Positions 43,901-54,181 of a stretch of 64,000 nucleotides of DNA are shown piece by piece. Every line of letters begins with the position of its first letter. Positions within the stretch are counted from its first letter, which is position 1. The notes under the pieces are model-generated. The model was not told the origin of the DNA, searched no databases, and saw only the letters and a program-made list of their open reading frames with translations. The stretch comes from Saposhnikovia divaricata (lineage: Eukaryota > Streptophyta > Magnoliopsida > Apiales > Apiaceae): the NCBI GenBank assembly GCA_036435485.1, contig CM071597.1:12145881-12209880 (forward strand). Direction: 5' to 3'. The position numbers were made by a program, and so were the translations under genes.

Positions 43901-46321
43901 AAATCTCCTTTTCCAAGGGGCTGAATTTAGCTGCTGAAGTTGCTCGGCTAATTCCTCATCTTCAAAATCAGAGTCACCAACTAAAACTTTTTCCAAAGAG
44001 TCTGACTTAAGCAACTTCTCCACTTCCATAGTAACTGCAGAATCAACCCAATCCACCTTCAAACATTCTTCTTCATCTGAGGGAAGTTTCATTGCATTAA
44101 AAACATTGAAAGTGACATTCTGGTCTTGCACCCTCATAGTGAGCTCCCCTTTCTGCACATCAATCAAAGTCTTTCCCGTAGCCAAGAATGGTCTTCCCAA
44201 GATTATGGGAATCTTCTTATCTTCCTCGAAATCCAAGATAACAAAATCAGCAGGAAATATGAGTTTGTCAACTTTCACCAACACATCCTCCACTATGCCT
44301 CTAGGATATGTAACTGAACGATCAGCCAACTGCAAAGAGATGTTGGTAGGCTTTGGTTCCGGTAGACCAAGTTGCATATAGACTGACAAGGGCATGAGAT
44401 TGATGCTAGCTCCCAAGTCACACAAGCACTTCGCAAAAGACAAATTACCAATAGTGCATGGAATAGTAAAGCTACCAGGATCCTTTAGTTTTGGAGGCAA
44501 TTTCTGTTGCAGCACAGCACTGCATTCTTCCGTTAGAGCAACGGTCTCTAATTCCTCAAGCTTCAACTTACGAGAAAGAATTCCCTTCATGAACTTGGCA
44601 TAGCTAGGCATCTGTTCAAGAGCTTCGGCAAAGGGAATGTTAATCTGCAACTTCTTGAACACCTCTAAGAACTTTGCAAATTTCTTATCCAACTGCTGCT
44701 TCTGGAGTCTTCTAGGATAAGGAGGAGGAGGATAAATCTGAGTGTTGTTCTTTGTAGACTGCTCCACCGAATTTTTAACAGGTTCCTTGCTCTTCTCTAC
44801 TTCATCACCTTGCTGATCAGCCATCAAATCAGGTTGAGCAATTTCGGGCACTGCAGATTTTTCACCCTGCTGATTCTGAATATCTTCATCTTCTTCTACT
44901 GCTGATTTAGGGCCTGCTATAACTTTTCCCGATCTCAAAGTCACAGCCTTCACCTGTTCCTTGCTATCCCTCCTACCTGGGTTTGCTTCCGTATCACTAG
45001 GAAGAGTTCCTTGAGGCCTACTAAGTAAGGCACTTGCAATCTGTCCTATCTGAGTTTCCAAGAGCTTCTGACCAGCTTGTAGGTTCTTTAACGCTATCCA
45101 CACATCATCTGATTTTTCATTAGAAGATTGCCCCGCATGAGCCTGGGGCTGTTGCTGCTGAAATCCCGGAGGTTGATATGATTGCTTTGGAGCATACTGC
45201 TGCTGATAACCTTGATTGAATGGCCTTGCTTGCTGCCCCTGAAACTGCTGATAGGGTTGCTGAGGTTGTTGAGCACCTTGGTTGTTGCTCCAGCTGAAAT
45301 TAGGATGATTCCTGTTGCTTGGATGATAGGTGGCTGGTACTGGTGCAGCAGGTCTCTGAAAATTACTTACGAACTGTGCTGATTCAGAAGAGATAGCACA
45401 CTGATTCGTCTCATGTGCGCCCGCACATAACTCACAAACACTAGCAACCTGCTGAACTCCATAATTAGCAAGAGAATCCACCTTCATCGAAAGAGCCTTC
45501 AACTGAGCTGCAATAGCTGAAGCTGTGTCAACTTCAAGAATACCTGCTACCTTACCTTGAGAAAGCCTCTGTGTTGGATTTTGATATTCGTTAGCAGCCA
45601 TCATCTCAATAAGATCATATGCTTCCTCATAGCTCTTCGCCCATAGAGCACCACCAGATGCTGCATCTAGCAACGGCCTAGACTGTGCTCCCAACCCATT
45701 GTAGAAACCATTAATAACCATCCAATCAGGCATGCCATGATGAGGGCACCTTCGTAGCATCTCCTTATAACGTTCCCAAGCCTCACACAAAGATTCGCCA
45801 GATTGCTGTTGAAATTGAGTTAACTGGTTCCTTATTGCTGCAGTTTTCGCCATAGGGAAGAATTTAGTAAGAAACTTCTGAGCAAGATCATCCCATGTAG
45901 TAATGGAACCAGCTGGTAGAGAGTGTAACCAGCCCTTAGCCTTATCCCTTAAGGAGAATGGGAAAAGCCTCAACTTGATAGCATCATCCGACACACCATT
46001 AAATTTGAAAGTGTCACAGATCTCGATAAAGTCCCTGATGTGCATATTAGGATCCTCTGTCGAAGCACCCCCAAACTGAACCGAATTCTGCACCATCTGA
46101 ATTGTGCTCGGCTTGATCTCAAAGTTATTCGCTGCAATAGCTGGCCTGACAATACTAGATTGTATGTCAGTAATCTTCGGCTGCGAATAGTCCTTCAAAG
46201 CCTTAACTGCTGCTGGTAAGTCTGCCATCTCTACAGTAGTTTCAAATTCCTCTTTCTGATTATCTACTACAAGACCGTCTTCTGCCAGTTTTTCCTTACG
46301 AGCCTGCAAACGTGTTCGCAT
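40916..46321 (-). CDS. Element B Gag-Pol polyprotein, intact 1801 codons (Athila lineage)
   Basis: One open frame with no internal stop. Gag: capsid region GWLHSLPAGSITTWDDLAQKF, CCHC-like knuckle CELCAGAHETNQC (about 300), Gln-rich linker, then KNLQAGQKLLETQIGQIAS. Protease CDLGASINLMPLSVY (about 634). RT: CMDYRKLNKATRKDHFPLPF, LLDGYSGYNQ and VFMDDFSVFG (about 1080). RNase H: MCDASDYAVGAVLG (about 1227) and YTDHAAIRYL. Integrase: HHCC region, then WGIDFMGPF, IISDEGTHFCN and HPQTNGQAEVSNREIK (about 1509-1604), and a C-terminal basic domain without chromodomain. All catalytic residues that I can check are present. Gag and Pol share one frame, as usual in this lineage. Transcription is doubtful because the 5' LTR lacks its TATA region. 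Confidence 0.95.
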   Translation of the reverse strand: MRTRLQARKEKLAEDGLVVDNQKEEFETTVEMADLPAAVKALKDYSQPKITDIQSSIVRPAIAANNFEIKPSTIQMVQNSVQFGGASTEDPNMHIRDFIEICDTFKFNGVSDDAIKLRLFPFSLRDKAKGWLHSLPAGSITTWDDLAQKFLTKFFPMAKTAAIRNQLTQFQQQSGESLCEAWERYKEMLRRCPHHGMPDWMVINGFYNGLGAQSRPLLDAASGGALWAKSYEEAYDLIEMMAANEYQNPTQRLSQGKVAGILEVDTASAIAAQLKALSMKVDSLANYGVQQVASVCELCAGAHETNQCAISSESAQFVSNFQRPAAPVPATYHPSNRNHPNFSWSNNQGAQQPQQPYQQFQGQQARPFNQGYQQQYAPKQSYQPPGFQQQQPQAHAGQSSNEKSDDVWIALKNLQAGQKLLETQIGQIASALLSRPQGTLPSDTEANPGRRDSKEQVKAVTLRSGKVIAGPKSAVEEDEDIQNQQGEKSAVPEIAQPDLMADQQGDEVEKSKEPVKNSVEQSTKNNTQIYPPPPYPRRLQKQQLDKKFAKFLEVFKKLQINIPFAEALEQMPSYAKFMKGILSRKLKLEELETVALTEECSAVLQQKLPPKLKDPGSFTIPCTIGNLSFAKCLCDLGASINLMPLSVYMQLGLPEPKPTNISLQLADRSVTYPRGIVEDVLVKVDKLIFPADFVILDFEEDKKIPIILGRPFLATGKTLIDVQKGELTMRVQDQNVTFNVFNAMKLPSDEEECLKVDWVDSAVTMEVEKLLKSDSLEKVLVGDSDFEDEELAEQLQQLNSAPWKRRFDLPFESLGLGERKNSEGRLKPSIEEAPTLELKPLPEHLRYVFLGDASTLPVIIASNLSASAEEKLLRILREFKSAIGWTIADIKGISPSYCMHKILLEEGAKPTVEHQRRLNPIMKEVVKKEILKWLDAGIIYPISDSSWVSPVQCVPKKGGMTVVANEKNELIPTRTVTGWRVCMDYRKLNKATRKDHFPLPFIDQMLDRLAGHEYYCLLDGYSGYNQICIAPEDQEKTTFTCPFGTFAFRRVSFGLCGAPATFQRCMMAIFSDMIGSNVEVFMDDFSVFGTSYDECLHNLGLVLKRCVETNLVLNWEKCHFMVQEGIILGHKVSGRGLEVDRAKVETIENLPPPISVKGIRSFLGHAGFYRRFIKDFSKISKPLCNLLEKDVPFKFDDECLAAFELLKKKLTTTPVITAPNWEEPFELMCDASDYAVGAVLGQRKDKIFHVVYYASKTLNDAQLNYTTTEKELLAVVYGFEKFRSYLLGTKVIVYTDHAAIRYLMSKKDSKPRLIRWVLLLQEFDVEIKDRKGTENQVADHLSRLEDHGKELHNKSLINESFPDEQLFAVQDEEPWFADYVNYLVSNVIPPNLSSAQRKKFLHDVKWYHWDEPFLFRQGADQMIRRCIPYSETEGVLRDCHSTVYGGHYGGEKTAARVLQAGFYWPSLFKDAHQFVLRCDRCQRVGNISRRNEMPLNMLLEVEIFDVWGIDFMGPFVSSCNNQYILLAVDYVSKWVEVKALPTNDAKVVLNFLHKQIFTRFGTPRAIISDEGTHFCNRQFTTLMAKYNVTHRVATAYHPQTNGQAEVSNREIKRILEKVVNPSRKDWSLKLDEAVWAYRTAYKTPLGMSPFQLVYGKACHLPAELEHKAYWALKKLNLDITAAGAKRLLQLNELEEFREQAYENNKMYKEKVKRWHDKRLVPKAFLPGQQVLLFNSRLKLFPGKLKSRWSGPFIVKTVYPHGAIEIYETTPDHAFKVNGQRLKHYYGGSFQRDKVSAVLAST

Positions 46322-46435
46322 ACACGTTCAAGTACCTGAAAACACCACGAAACAAACAACTAAGTAAGAAATCCGAGTCAGTGAACGCTAACGACCACTG
46401 ATGACAAGCACATAAACTAAACAAAACACCGATGA

Positions 46436-46453
46436 TCCCCGGCAGCGGCGCCA
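46436..46453 (-). promoter_or_regulatory. Primer binding site of element B
   Basis: Minus strand TGGCGCCGCTGCCGGGGA, as in A and D, six bases from the 5' LTR. Confidence 0.85.
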
Positions 46454-46459
46454 AAAACT

Positions 46460-47728
46460 TGTTAGCACAAAATTACGCAAGCGCACGTAGTCACAAGTAA
46501 TATAATTAAAGTTCGTTCCGCAGAGATCTGGTTAAGTTTCAATCAGTAAATATGCCTATGCAACAATGTTTAGTTTTAATCCACTGCTAAGACAAATAAC
46601 AATTTTGGTTTTGAGTAACTAAATTAAACTAGGATGCAAATTTTAAACTAAGAATTTAATTAACTAATGAGATTGAATTCGAATTACTAATATGAGAATA
46701 AACATGGGATCCCAACTTCATTAAATACTTCCCTTAGATCTGACGCCTTTAATCTCTATATGCAATGATTTTGATATCTGATCGGATAACACGAAACCAG
46801 TATACGCTACCTGTCAGCATACGCATACCAAACTAAACATACATCCACAAAAGAGATAGAAGATGAATAGACACCAATTATGCTTAGACCCTATATGTCT
46901 ATAGAATTTGAAAACATAACGGTTGAAGAACAGGTTATCCATTAAGATCACATAGGGTAGTATAAGTATTTTCATCTCACACCACAAATCATATTGACAA
47001 TCAATTATGAACCTATGCTAGCATGGCAAGTTCTAAATCTCAAGATCCACTTTCACTTCACAAGAGATTAACAATTCAATTTAGATGTTAGCTACGCATC
47101 TAAAAGCATTAAGATTAACCATACGAGGATATCAATTTCACATCACACACAGATCTTTACAGCATCAAGATACTAAGTTCCATAAATAACTCCGTTAGAA
47201 TCCCATGACAACGTTTAGCCCATAATTGAACTATTCATCGTCATGGGATTTGATGAAAACATAATAATTAACAAGATATGAAAGAAAGAAACAATAATAT
47301 TAATAAAAACAAGAGTTGAGAAAACAAATCTATATCCAAAGTATACAGAAGATGAAGTAGATCTAGATCTTTGTTTCGTGGCTGACTTTTCTTCAAATTT
47401 TCTGGAACGCTCCCCACGTAATTGGGCTTCTGGACTATCTTAGAATGATAGAAAATCTCGTTATCTTCGCGTGGACTGCTTACGGGCCTAAAACAGACTT
47501 CTAGAACTCAAGATATGGCCAAAACAATGTAAACTGTGCAACCCTTCTCGAAAATCCGAATTTTAATCAATTAATTCCCAAAAAATTATAAAAGCATCCA
47601 CTTTAGTCAACATTCTCGTAATCCTGCACAACTAAGCAAAACACATCAAATCTACAACAACTTGAGCCCAAGACAATCAATTTAAGCCGAAATTAAGCGA
47701 TCCAAGTGGATATAAAATCCACTTATCA
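46460..47728 (-). repeat. 5' LTR of element B with a 201-bp promoter deletion
   Basis: Colinear with 35853-37322 except that 201 bp are missing between 47373 and 47374. The missing bases (36767-36967 in the other LTR) contain the TATA box and the presumed transcription start. The rest looks identical. Confidence 0.95.
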
Positions 47729-47733
47729 GTAGG

Positions 47734-49462
47734 AGAAGAGAAAGGTGATCAAAGGATGGCAAGAAGTTGTTATGTGGCCGCACTAAGGCCGGATGGAACC
47801 AGGGGGCAGGTCCTCCCAATCGAGGATATGGATGTTCGGGAGAATGAAGAGCGGAGAGGAAAACCAGCAGAGGACTTGCTTCCCATACCTTTGGAGTTGG
47901 GAGATTCTGAGAAGGTTACTTACATCGGGGCATCTTTGAAAGACCCCTTGAAGGGCAAATTGATCTCCTTTCTGCAAGACAATAGTGACGTCTTCGCGTG
48001 GACAGCGGCTGACATGCCAGGGATATATCCCCAATTGATAACACACAGCCTGAATGTGGATCCAAACCGGAAGACGGTAAAACAAAAGAAGAGAAATTTC
48101 GCACCTGAGAGGCAAGAAGCCATAAAACAGGAAGTTGACAAACTCCTAGAGGCAGGGTTCATTGAGGAAATCCAGTTCCCGGAATGGTTGGCCAACCCTG
48201 TGATGGTCAAGAAGGCTAATGGAAAGTGGAGGATGTGTATAGACTTCACTGATCTAAACGACGCATGCCCAAAGGACTGTTTTCCCTTGCCAAGGATCGA
48301 TACGTTGATAGATGCCACGGCTGGGCACGAGATGTTAAGCTTCATGGATGGCTTTAGTGGATATAACCAGATCAAGATGCATAAGGATGATATTCCTAAG
48401 GTATCGTTCATCACTGACTTCGGTGTGTATTGTTACCTAGTCATGGCTTTTGGCCTGAAAAATGCAGGAGCTACATACCAGAGGTTGGTAAACAAGATTT
48501 TTGCTCATCTCATTGGAAAGACTATGGAAGTCTATGTGGATGATATGCTGGTGAAAAGCCTATACAGGGCAGATCACATCGAACACCTAGGCGAGGCTTT
48601 CGAAGTGCTGAGGCACCATAAGATGATGTTGAATCCGGCCAAGTGTGCTTTTGGTGTTGGGTCTGGGAAATTTTTGGGTCTCATGGTCTCAAAACGGGGA
48701 ATTGAGGCCAACCCCGACAAAATCAAGGCTATTTTGGACATGGAACCACCACGTTCTATAAGGGATGTACAGAAGTTAACCGGGAGGATTGCCGCGTTAG
48801 GGAGATTCATCTCCAAATCCGGGGACAAGTGTTTGCCGTTCTTTAAAATCTTGAAGAAGGTAAAAAACTTTGAGTGGACTGAAGAAAGCCAAGAGGCCTT
48901 TGAGCAGTTGAAGAAGTATATGTCTGAGGCCCCGCTGTTGGCCAAGCCAAGTACGGGAGAAATCCTTTATCTTTACTTGGCAATTTCATGTCAAGCTGTG
49001 AGTGCGGTGCTGGTAAAGGAGGAAAACAAGGTTCAGAAACCCGTATACTATGTGAGCAAAGTTTTACACGGAGCGGAGTTGAACTACTCCACCATTGAGA
49101 AGTTTGCCTTAGCATTGGTAACTGCCTCTAGGAAACTACGGCCCTATTTTCAAGCACATAAGATTGAGGTCCTTACGGGACAACCATTGAGGAATATTTT
49201 GCACAGCCCTAAAGCCAGTGGTAGGCTCATCAAGTGGGCAATTGAGTTGGGAGAATTCGATATTCAGTATAAGCCAAGGATGGCCATCAAAGCTCAGGCA
49301 CTTGCTGACTTCGTGGTTGAATGCACCATTGACAACCAAGAAGTCGGGGGGCAGGAGATACCTCAGGAAGGCAATAAGGAAGAAAAGGAACCCATAATAG
49401 AGGAGAAGGAATTCAGGAAGGCAATAAGGAAGAAAAGGAACCCATAATAGAGGAGAAGGAAT
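47734..49462 (+). pseudogene. Element C RT and first RNase H, ending in a frameshift
   Basis: The frame continues from gag-protease across the B insertion. RT shows CIDFTDLNDACPKDCFPLPR, FMDGFSGYNQI and VYVDDMLVKS. The following RNase H is degenerate: the expected Asp-Ala-Ser is replaced in YLAISCQAVSAVL, and the TDQ Asp is Gly in LTGQPLRNIL. This agrees with the Tat lineage, in which the original RNase H decays and a second one takes over. A 50-bp tandem duplication at the end shifts the frame, and it stops at 49447. Confidence 0.92.
49363..49462 (+). repeat. 50-bp perfect tandem duplication that shifts the pol frame of C
   Basis: Copies at 49363-49412 and 49413-49462 appear identical. Fifty is not a multiple of three, so the second RNase H and integrase lie out of frame with RT. 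Confidence 0.93.
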
Positions 49463-49467
49463 TCTGG

Positions 49468-51171
49468 ATGCTCTATTTTGATGGGGCATCAAAAACAAAA
49501 ACGAGTGGCGCAGGTCTTGTCTTACAAAGTCCCGATGGATTCATGATTGAATATGCCTTGAAGTTAGACTTTCCAACAACCAATAATGAAGCAGAATATG
49601 AAGCTCTGATAGCCGGACTTGGCTTGGCAGGAGCCCTAAGAGTCAAAAACCTTAAAGTTTGTGGAGATTCAAGGCTAGTAGTGGCCCAAGTCAATGGAGA
49701 GTTTGAGGCAAGGGATGAAACCATGGCTAAATACTTAAGACTTGTGAAGGCAATAATGACTCAATTTGATAAGTGCTACATTGAGCACATTCCAAGGGAG
49801 GAAAACACCAAGGCTGATGCCTTATCCCAGTACGCCTCCTCTGAGATAGAAAATTACTCTGGAAGTGTCTACTTCCAAGTCCTGAGAACCCCTACCATCG
49901 ATTCAAAGTTAGTCGCACCTATTGGGGTGAGGGAATGTTGGATAGATCCCATAAAAGCACACCTCGAGACTGGTTGGCTCCCGACTAATGCCACGGAAGC
50001 ACGAAAATTATCTGTGAGAGCGTTGAGGTATGCTCTGATTGAAGGGATACTCTACAAGAAATCTTTTGTGATTCCGTATCTAAAGTGTTTGAGGCCCGAA
50101 GAGGCCAAATCAGCTATTGAGGAGGTCCATGAGGGAATTTGCGGACAACACTTGGGGGGCAGGTCCCTAGCTCACAAGTTAGTCAGGCTTGGATTCTATT
50201 GGCCTGAGATGATGGCTGATGCCAAAGAGTACGTGAAAAAGTGTGATCGGTGCCAGAAACATGCACCAGTGGTTAGACAACCACCAGAGATGTTGACATC
50301 CGTTAGCTCTCCCATCCCGTTTGCTATGTGGGGGATGGACATTCTTGGGCCCTTTCCTGTGGCCACTGCTCAAAGGAAGTTTCTAGTTGTAGCTATTGAC
50401 TACTTTACAAAGTGGATTGAGGCCAAACCTTTGGCTAAAATCACAACCAAGCAAATCATGCAATTCTTCTGGGAGAATGTCATGTGCAGATACGGAATAC
50501 CACGAGTCCTCGTTACGGACAATGGATTACAATTTAATAACAAAGAATTCAAGGACTATTGTGAAGAGAATGGGATTGAGCTTCGATTCACCTCAGTTGC
50601 CCACCCTCAAGCTAATGGTCAAGCTGAGGTTGCCAACCGAATCATCCTTGATGGACTGAAGAAAAGAGTGGAACGCTCCAGAAATACTTGGGTGGATGAG
50701 TTACTACCCATACTCTGGGCATACCGAACCACATGCAAGGTGACTACTGGAGCTACTCCATTCATGTTAGCTTACAGGGCCGAAGCTGTGGTACCCGTGG
50801 AAATTATGCATGCATCTCCACGAGTGGAAGCCTTCGAACCAGACACAAACGAGGAGGGGATGAGACTAGCCCTCGATTTGATCGATGAAGTAAGAGATGA
50901 AGCCCATGCTAGGAATACCGAACATCAGAAGAAAGCTTCCTTCTATTACAATCTAAGGGTAAAGGAAAGGTTTTTCCGTCAGGGAGACCTAGTACTCAGA
51001 AAGATTGAAGCATCCGGAGTGGGACAAAGGGGGAAGTTGGCACCGAATTGGGAAGGCCCATATCGGGTCAAAAGTACGCTGGGACGAGGATCATACAAGT
51101 TGGAGACTTTGGAAGGAAACGAGGTGCCTCGCACTTGGCATGCATCGAATCTCAAGGTCTATTATGTTTAA
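49468..51171 (+). pseudogene. Element C second RNase H and integrase
   Basis: Open frame of 567 codons. The second RNase H has LYFDGASKTKTSGAGLVL, NNEAEYEALIAGL, GDSRLVVAQVNG and ENTKADALSQYAS, with the catalytic D-E-D-D set intact. Integrase follows: a zinc region (VHEGICGQHLGG...CDRCQKHAP), Asp in WGMDILGPFP, Asp in VTDNGLQFNN and Glu in HPQANGQAEVANRIIL. The tail ends at ASNLKVYYV. The first Met is just downstream of the duplication and is not a natural start: this is the 3' end of the polyprotein. Confidence 0.92.
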
Positions 51172-51600
51172 TTATCCTAAGTAGGACATAGCTCATAGGT
51201 AACTAGAAATAAGGTCGATGAAACCATATCAGAGTTTAAAAACTCCGAATAGGAAGTAGAGTATCTATGTAAGGGTTGACCCCTATTTATTGACATTTTT
51301 CGTCAAACCTATTAATGAAGTTTGTTTCTTGTTTTCAATTGAGTTATTCTTTTTGTTTTGTTATTATAGACACGTAAAGCAAATGTTGTACCAAAGCATG
51401 GGTGTGTGTGAGCCATAAGGTCAAGTACTAAGAAAACTCTAAAAAGCATGATAAACAAACCATAAATAAAACCCTCGAAGGGTTAGTTCACAAATAAGCC
51501 ATGCAAGGCATAAGTTAGAGTTAAGCTGAAGATAAGATAAAATCCCCGAAGGGTAAAAGTCTCAGATAAATAAGTACAAAAGTAAGCCGTGCAAGGCTAT
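51172..51600. other. Convergent 3' region between pol and the antisense ORF of element C
   Basis: Pol (plus) and the antisense ORF (minus) end facing each other, 429 bp apart. A CCCTCGAAGGG / CCCCGAAGGG palindrome and an AAGCC(A/G)TGCAAGGC piece each occur twice (about 51472-51510 and 51543-51598). They may hold the 3' ends of both transcripts. Confidence 0.5.
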
Positions 51601-53534
51601 CTAGATGTCGAGATCCTTGAGAGAGTCACCCACATCAGTGGAATGGGTGAAAGCAGGGTCATCCGCCACAGGGAAAGTTTCCAAGTCTTCAACCATAGGA
51701 GATGAAACTCCTTCCTGGGATGGCAAGGGCTGGGAATCGCTGGCTGGCTGAGTAGAGAACTGAGCAACTGTCTCACAAACAGTCTCCTGGGTAGAACTGG
51801 AGGCGCCTGGAATGGCAGGTGCGGGGAACTTTGCTAAAGTGACCCCAGAAATCTTTTGTCCCAGCTCTTCGATGATTTTCTCCCAACACATGTTAAAAGT
51901 CGCTGGAAAGTTAGCATCGTACTCAGCGTTAAGGAGCTCTTCAAACTCCCTAGAGGAACGATACTCCTTCAAAATTTGCTCCTTACCCTTGGCAAGCTCT
52001 AGTTCCAATCTTCTAGACTTTTCCTTCTCCGCAGCAAGTTCCATTTCCACAGCTCGAAACCTCGCAAAGTTAGTATCTGCATCAGCTTGGTTTCTGTCAC
52101 GATCCCTCTCTGCAATAGTCAGCTCCTGACGAACTTTCTTTAGGTTATGAAGCCCAGCCTGGAAGTAAGCGTTAATCTAAAAAATAACACAAAACAAAGT
52201 GGTAAGAAATAATTGGAATAAAGATATTATGGCAACGAGAAGGGAAAGGGAGAGTAATACCGTCGCAATGCCATGAGCCCCAAGGTTCTCAACCTGGAGG
52301 TCATCAGAAGACTCCACCACATTAACCCGGTCACGAGGGGTAACTATACTCCGAGACCATTCAGCCGCACGATGAGTATCACCAACAACTGTGTCCTTCT
52401 TCCGAAGTCCCCAACCAACTTCGAAAGAAGAGGGATCCTCAAAAACATCAATCCTCTCAGAGTGAGTGAGAAAGGCAGGAACTACCTCAGATCCCTCAGC
52501 CTCAGTAGTAAGGCCAGTCTTGACCTTCTTGGATCGTTGTGTGTTCACTCCTGACCTTTGTTCTGCCATTCTCTCCCTCTTTTGGAAAACAGCATTAAGC
52601 GCAGTCAAGGCTGTTGTAAACATGAAAATACATAAGACCACAAACAAAAATAAAGAGGCATAAAATTAAGTTAAAGGAAGGCATGTCTACCCTGTTCTCC
52701 CAAATCACTTAGCTTTGCTGCTTGAAGGGACCCCTCAGAGATTAATTGAGCACAATGATTTGTGCCATCAGTTGTAAGGATCTCAATAGCAGCTCGCTCG
52801 TCTACACCCAATTTAATGTCTCGCATGGACCCATCTACGGCTTTAGAAAAGTTAAGCCTAAAAAAGTCTCCCCAATTTGCCCCATCCATGAAAAGGTAAA
52901 AGAATTCTTTTTTCCAATTAGGAAGAGAATCTGGGGAAGTACCAGGGATGAAACAAGTGCGAGAAAGGCTCCTATGAGAGATTTGAACCTAACCCGTGTT
53001 GTTTGGGGAATTCGTGAATTTAAAAAGATATCTAAATACAGAGACACTAGGCTCAAGATTGTGTTTACGACATTGAACCATATAGCAATATATGAATCTC
53101 CAAGCATTAGGATATAATTGAGTTGGACAAACTCTTACCTCAGCCAAGAGGCGAAAGATAAAGGGTGGAGGAGGCAACCTAAACCCAGCATAAAATGTCT
53201 CCTTAAAAATACAAATGGCACCCTCTTTAGGGTTGCAGGCTCTATCAAATGGACTAGCAGCTACGGCCCTATAAGGGCTTACAATACCAAAAAGAGTGGA
53301 TATTAAATCTACTTTTGATTGATCATATTTGCTAGGGATATCGTATGCATCAAGATGAGCAATATTGGGGAAAGCAGTAGAAAATTCCTCTAACAAGTCC
53401 CTAAGTGTAACGACATTGCTATGAACAAGAGAGATCTTGGTTTTACCTCTTGCAGATCTTGGAGGCTTAGTTGAAGCCACCGTTGGGTTGAGTTGAGATT
53501 GCTCGGATTGCTGGGAATTGCCGGAATCTGCCAT
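51601..53534 (-). pseudogene. Antisense ORF of element C: three exons, one in-frame stop, Transposase_28-like
   Basis: On the minus strand exon 1 is 53534-52691, intron 1 52690-52611 (80 bp, GT-AG), exon 2 52610-52261, intron 2 52260-52177 (84 bp, GT-AG), exon 3 52176-51601. Joined, they make 590 codons including the stop, with a single in-frame TAG at 52991-52989 (codon 182), where Trp would fit. Exon 1 has the pattern FYAGFRLPPPPFIFRLLAEV...QLYPNAWRFIYCY, typical of the plant family annotated as putative gypsy-type transposon (Transposase_28). Exon 3 opens with a long heptad-rich helix (KKVRQELTIAERDRDR through LELELAKGKEQ), then a Ser/Pro/acidic tail. Antisense ORFs of this kind are known in Tat elements; their function is unknown. 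The domain name is from memory of the pattern, not a search. Confidence 0.75.
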
Positions 53535-53786
53535 TGATAATGGTAGGATGAAGCTTTGAGACCCAGAAATTGATTAGTAGCAAACGGAAAAGATGAAGAT
53601 TCTTTAAATCTTCAACCGGAAACTGGTAAAGCACGGTGGACGGTTATCGCCTTGGGTGGAACCCTAGAACAATGCTCTTGAAACCCTAAGAAAGAACCTT
53701 TTGAAACTTCACTTGAATGAAAGAAATTTTAGAGAGAAAATTTTTGAGAGAAGAAAAGTGAGAAAAACAAGTGCCTCATCTCACAA

Positions 53787-53793
53787 TTATATA
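53787..53793 (-). promoter_or_regulatory. Candidate TATA box of the antisense ORF of C
   Basis: Minus-strand TATATAA, about 255 bp upstream of the ATG at 53534, with a leader of purine/A-rich sequence (TCTCTC / AAAATT). It faces away from the 3' LTR. Confidence 0.5.
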
Positions 53794-53910
53794 GCTGCAA
53801 AACAGCCGGTTGATATCACCTGGTAACCGCCTGTACGCGGTAAAAAGTGAAAAGCCCATAAAAATTTCAGGTTTATGGGCCAGCCCAAGTCAGAAACTTA
53901 TTCTGGAAAC

Positions 53911-53936
53911 TTCTAACGGACATATTACCGTTAGAA
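53911..53936. other. Perfect 9-bp hairpin upstream of the antisense ORF
   Basis: TTCTAACGG / CCGTTAGAA with an 8-nt loop. Confidence 0.5.
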
Positions 53937-54181
53937 ATTTAAGATTCTAAGCAAATATATTGAAAGTCAGAGTAAAAAAGGTTCGTGGGCTTAAAAAGAA
54001 CTAAACCTATATAGTATAAAGGCCTGGCCCAAAGAAAATTCCAAGAAAAGGTCTGAAACCCATTTGTTCTGAGGAGAAATTCCTCGTAAAAAATAAGAAA
54101 TTAATTATTTAATTATCTTCCAGAAGGATGCGTAAAAGTACAATAAAAAGACATAGTGGAAATTACAAGTAGAGCCGGGTT

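Larger units (their letters stand above)
35853..47728 (-). mobile_element. Element B: young Athila-type retrotransposon inserted in element C
   Basis: TSD GTAGG at 35848-35852 and 47729-47733. The element lies antisense to C. The 3' LTR (left) is 1470 bp and the 5' LTR (right) 1269 bp. The length difference is one 201-bp deletion, and I saw no substitution in the rest. The gag-pol is one open frame of 1801 codons. It has a downstream env-like ORF with one frameshift. It is the youngest or second-youngest insertion in the window together with D. Confidence 0.95.
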
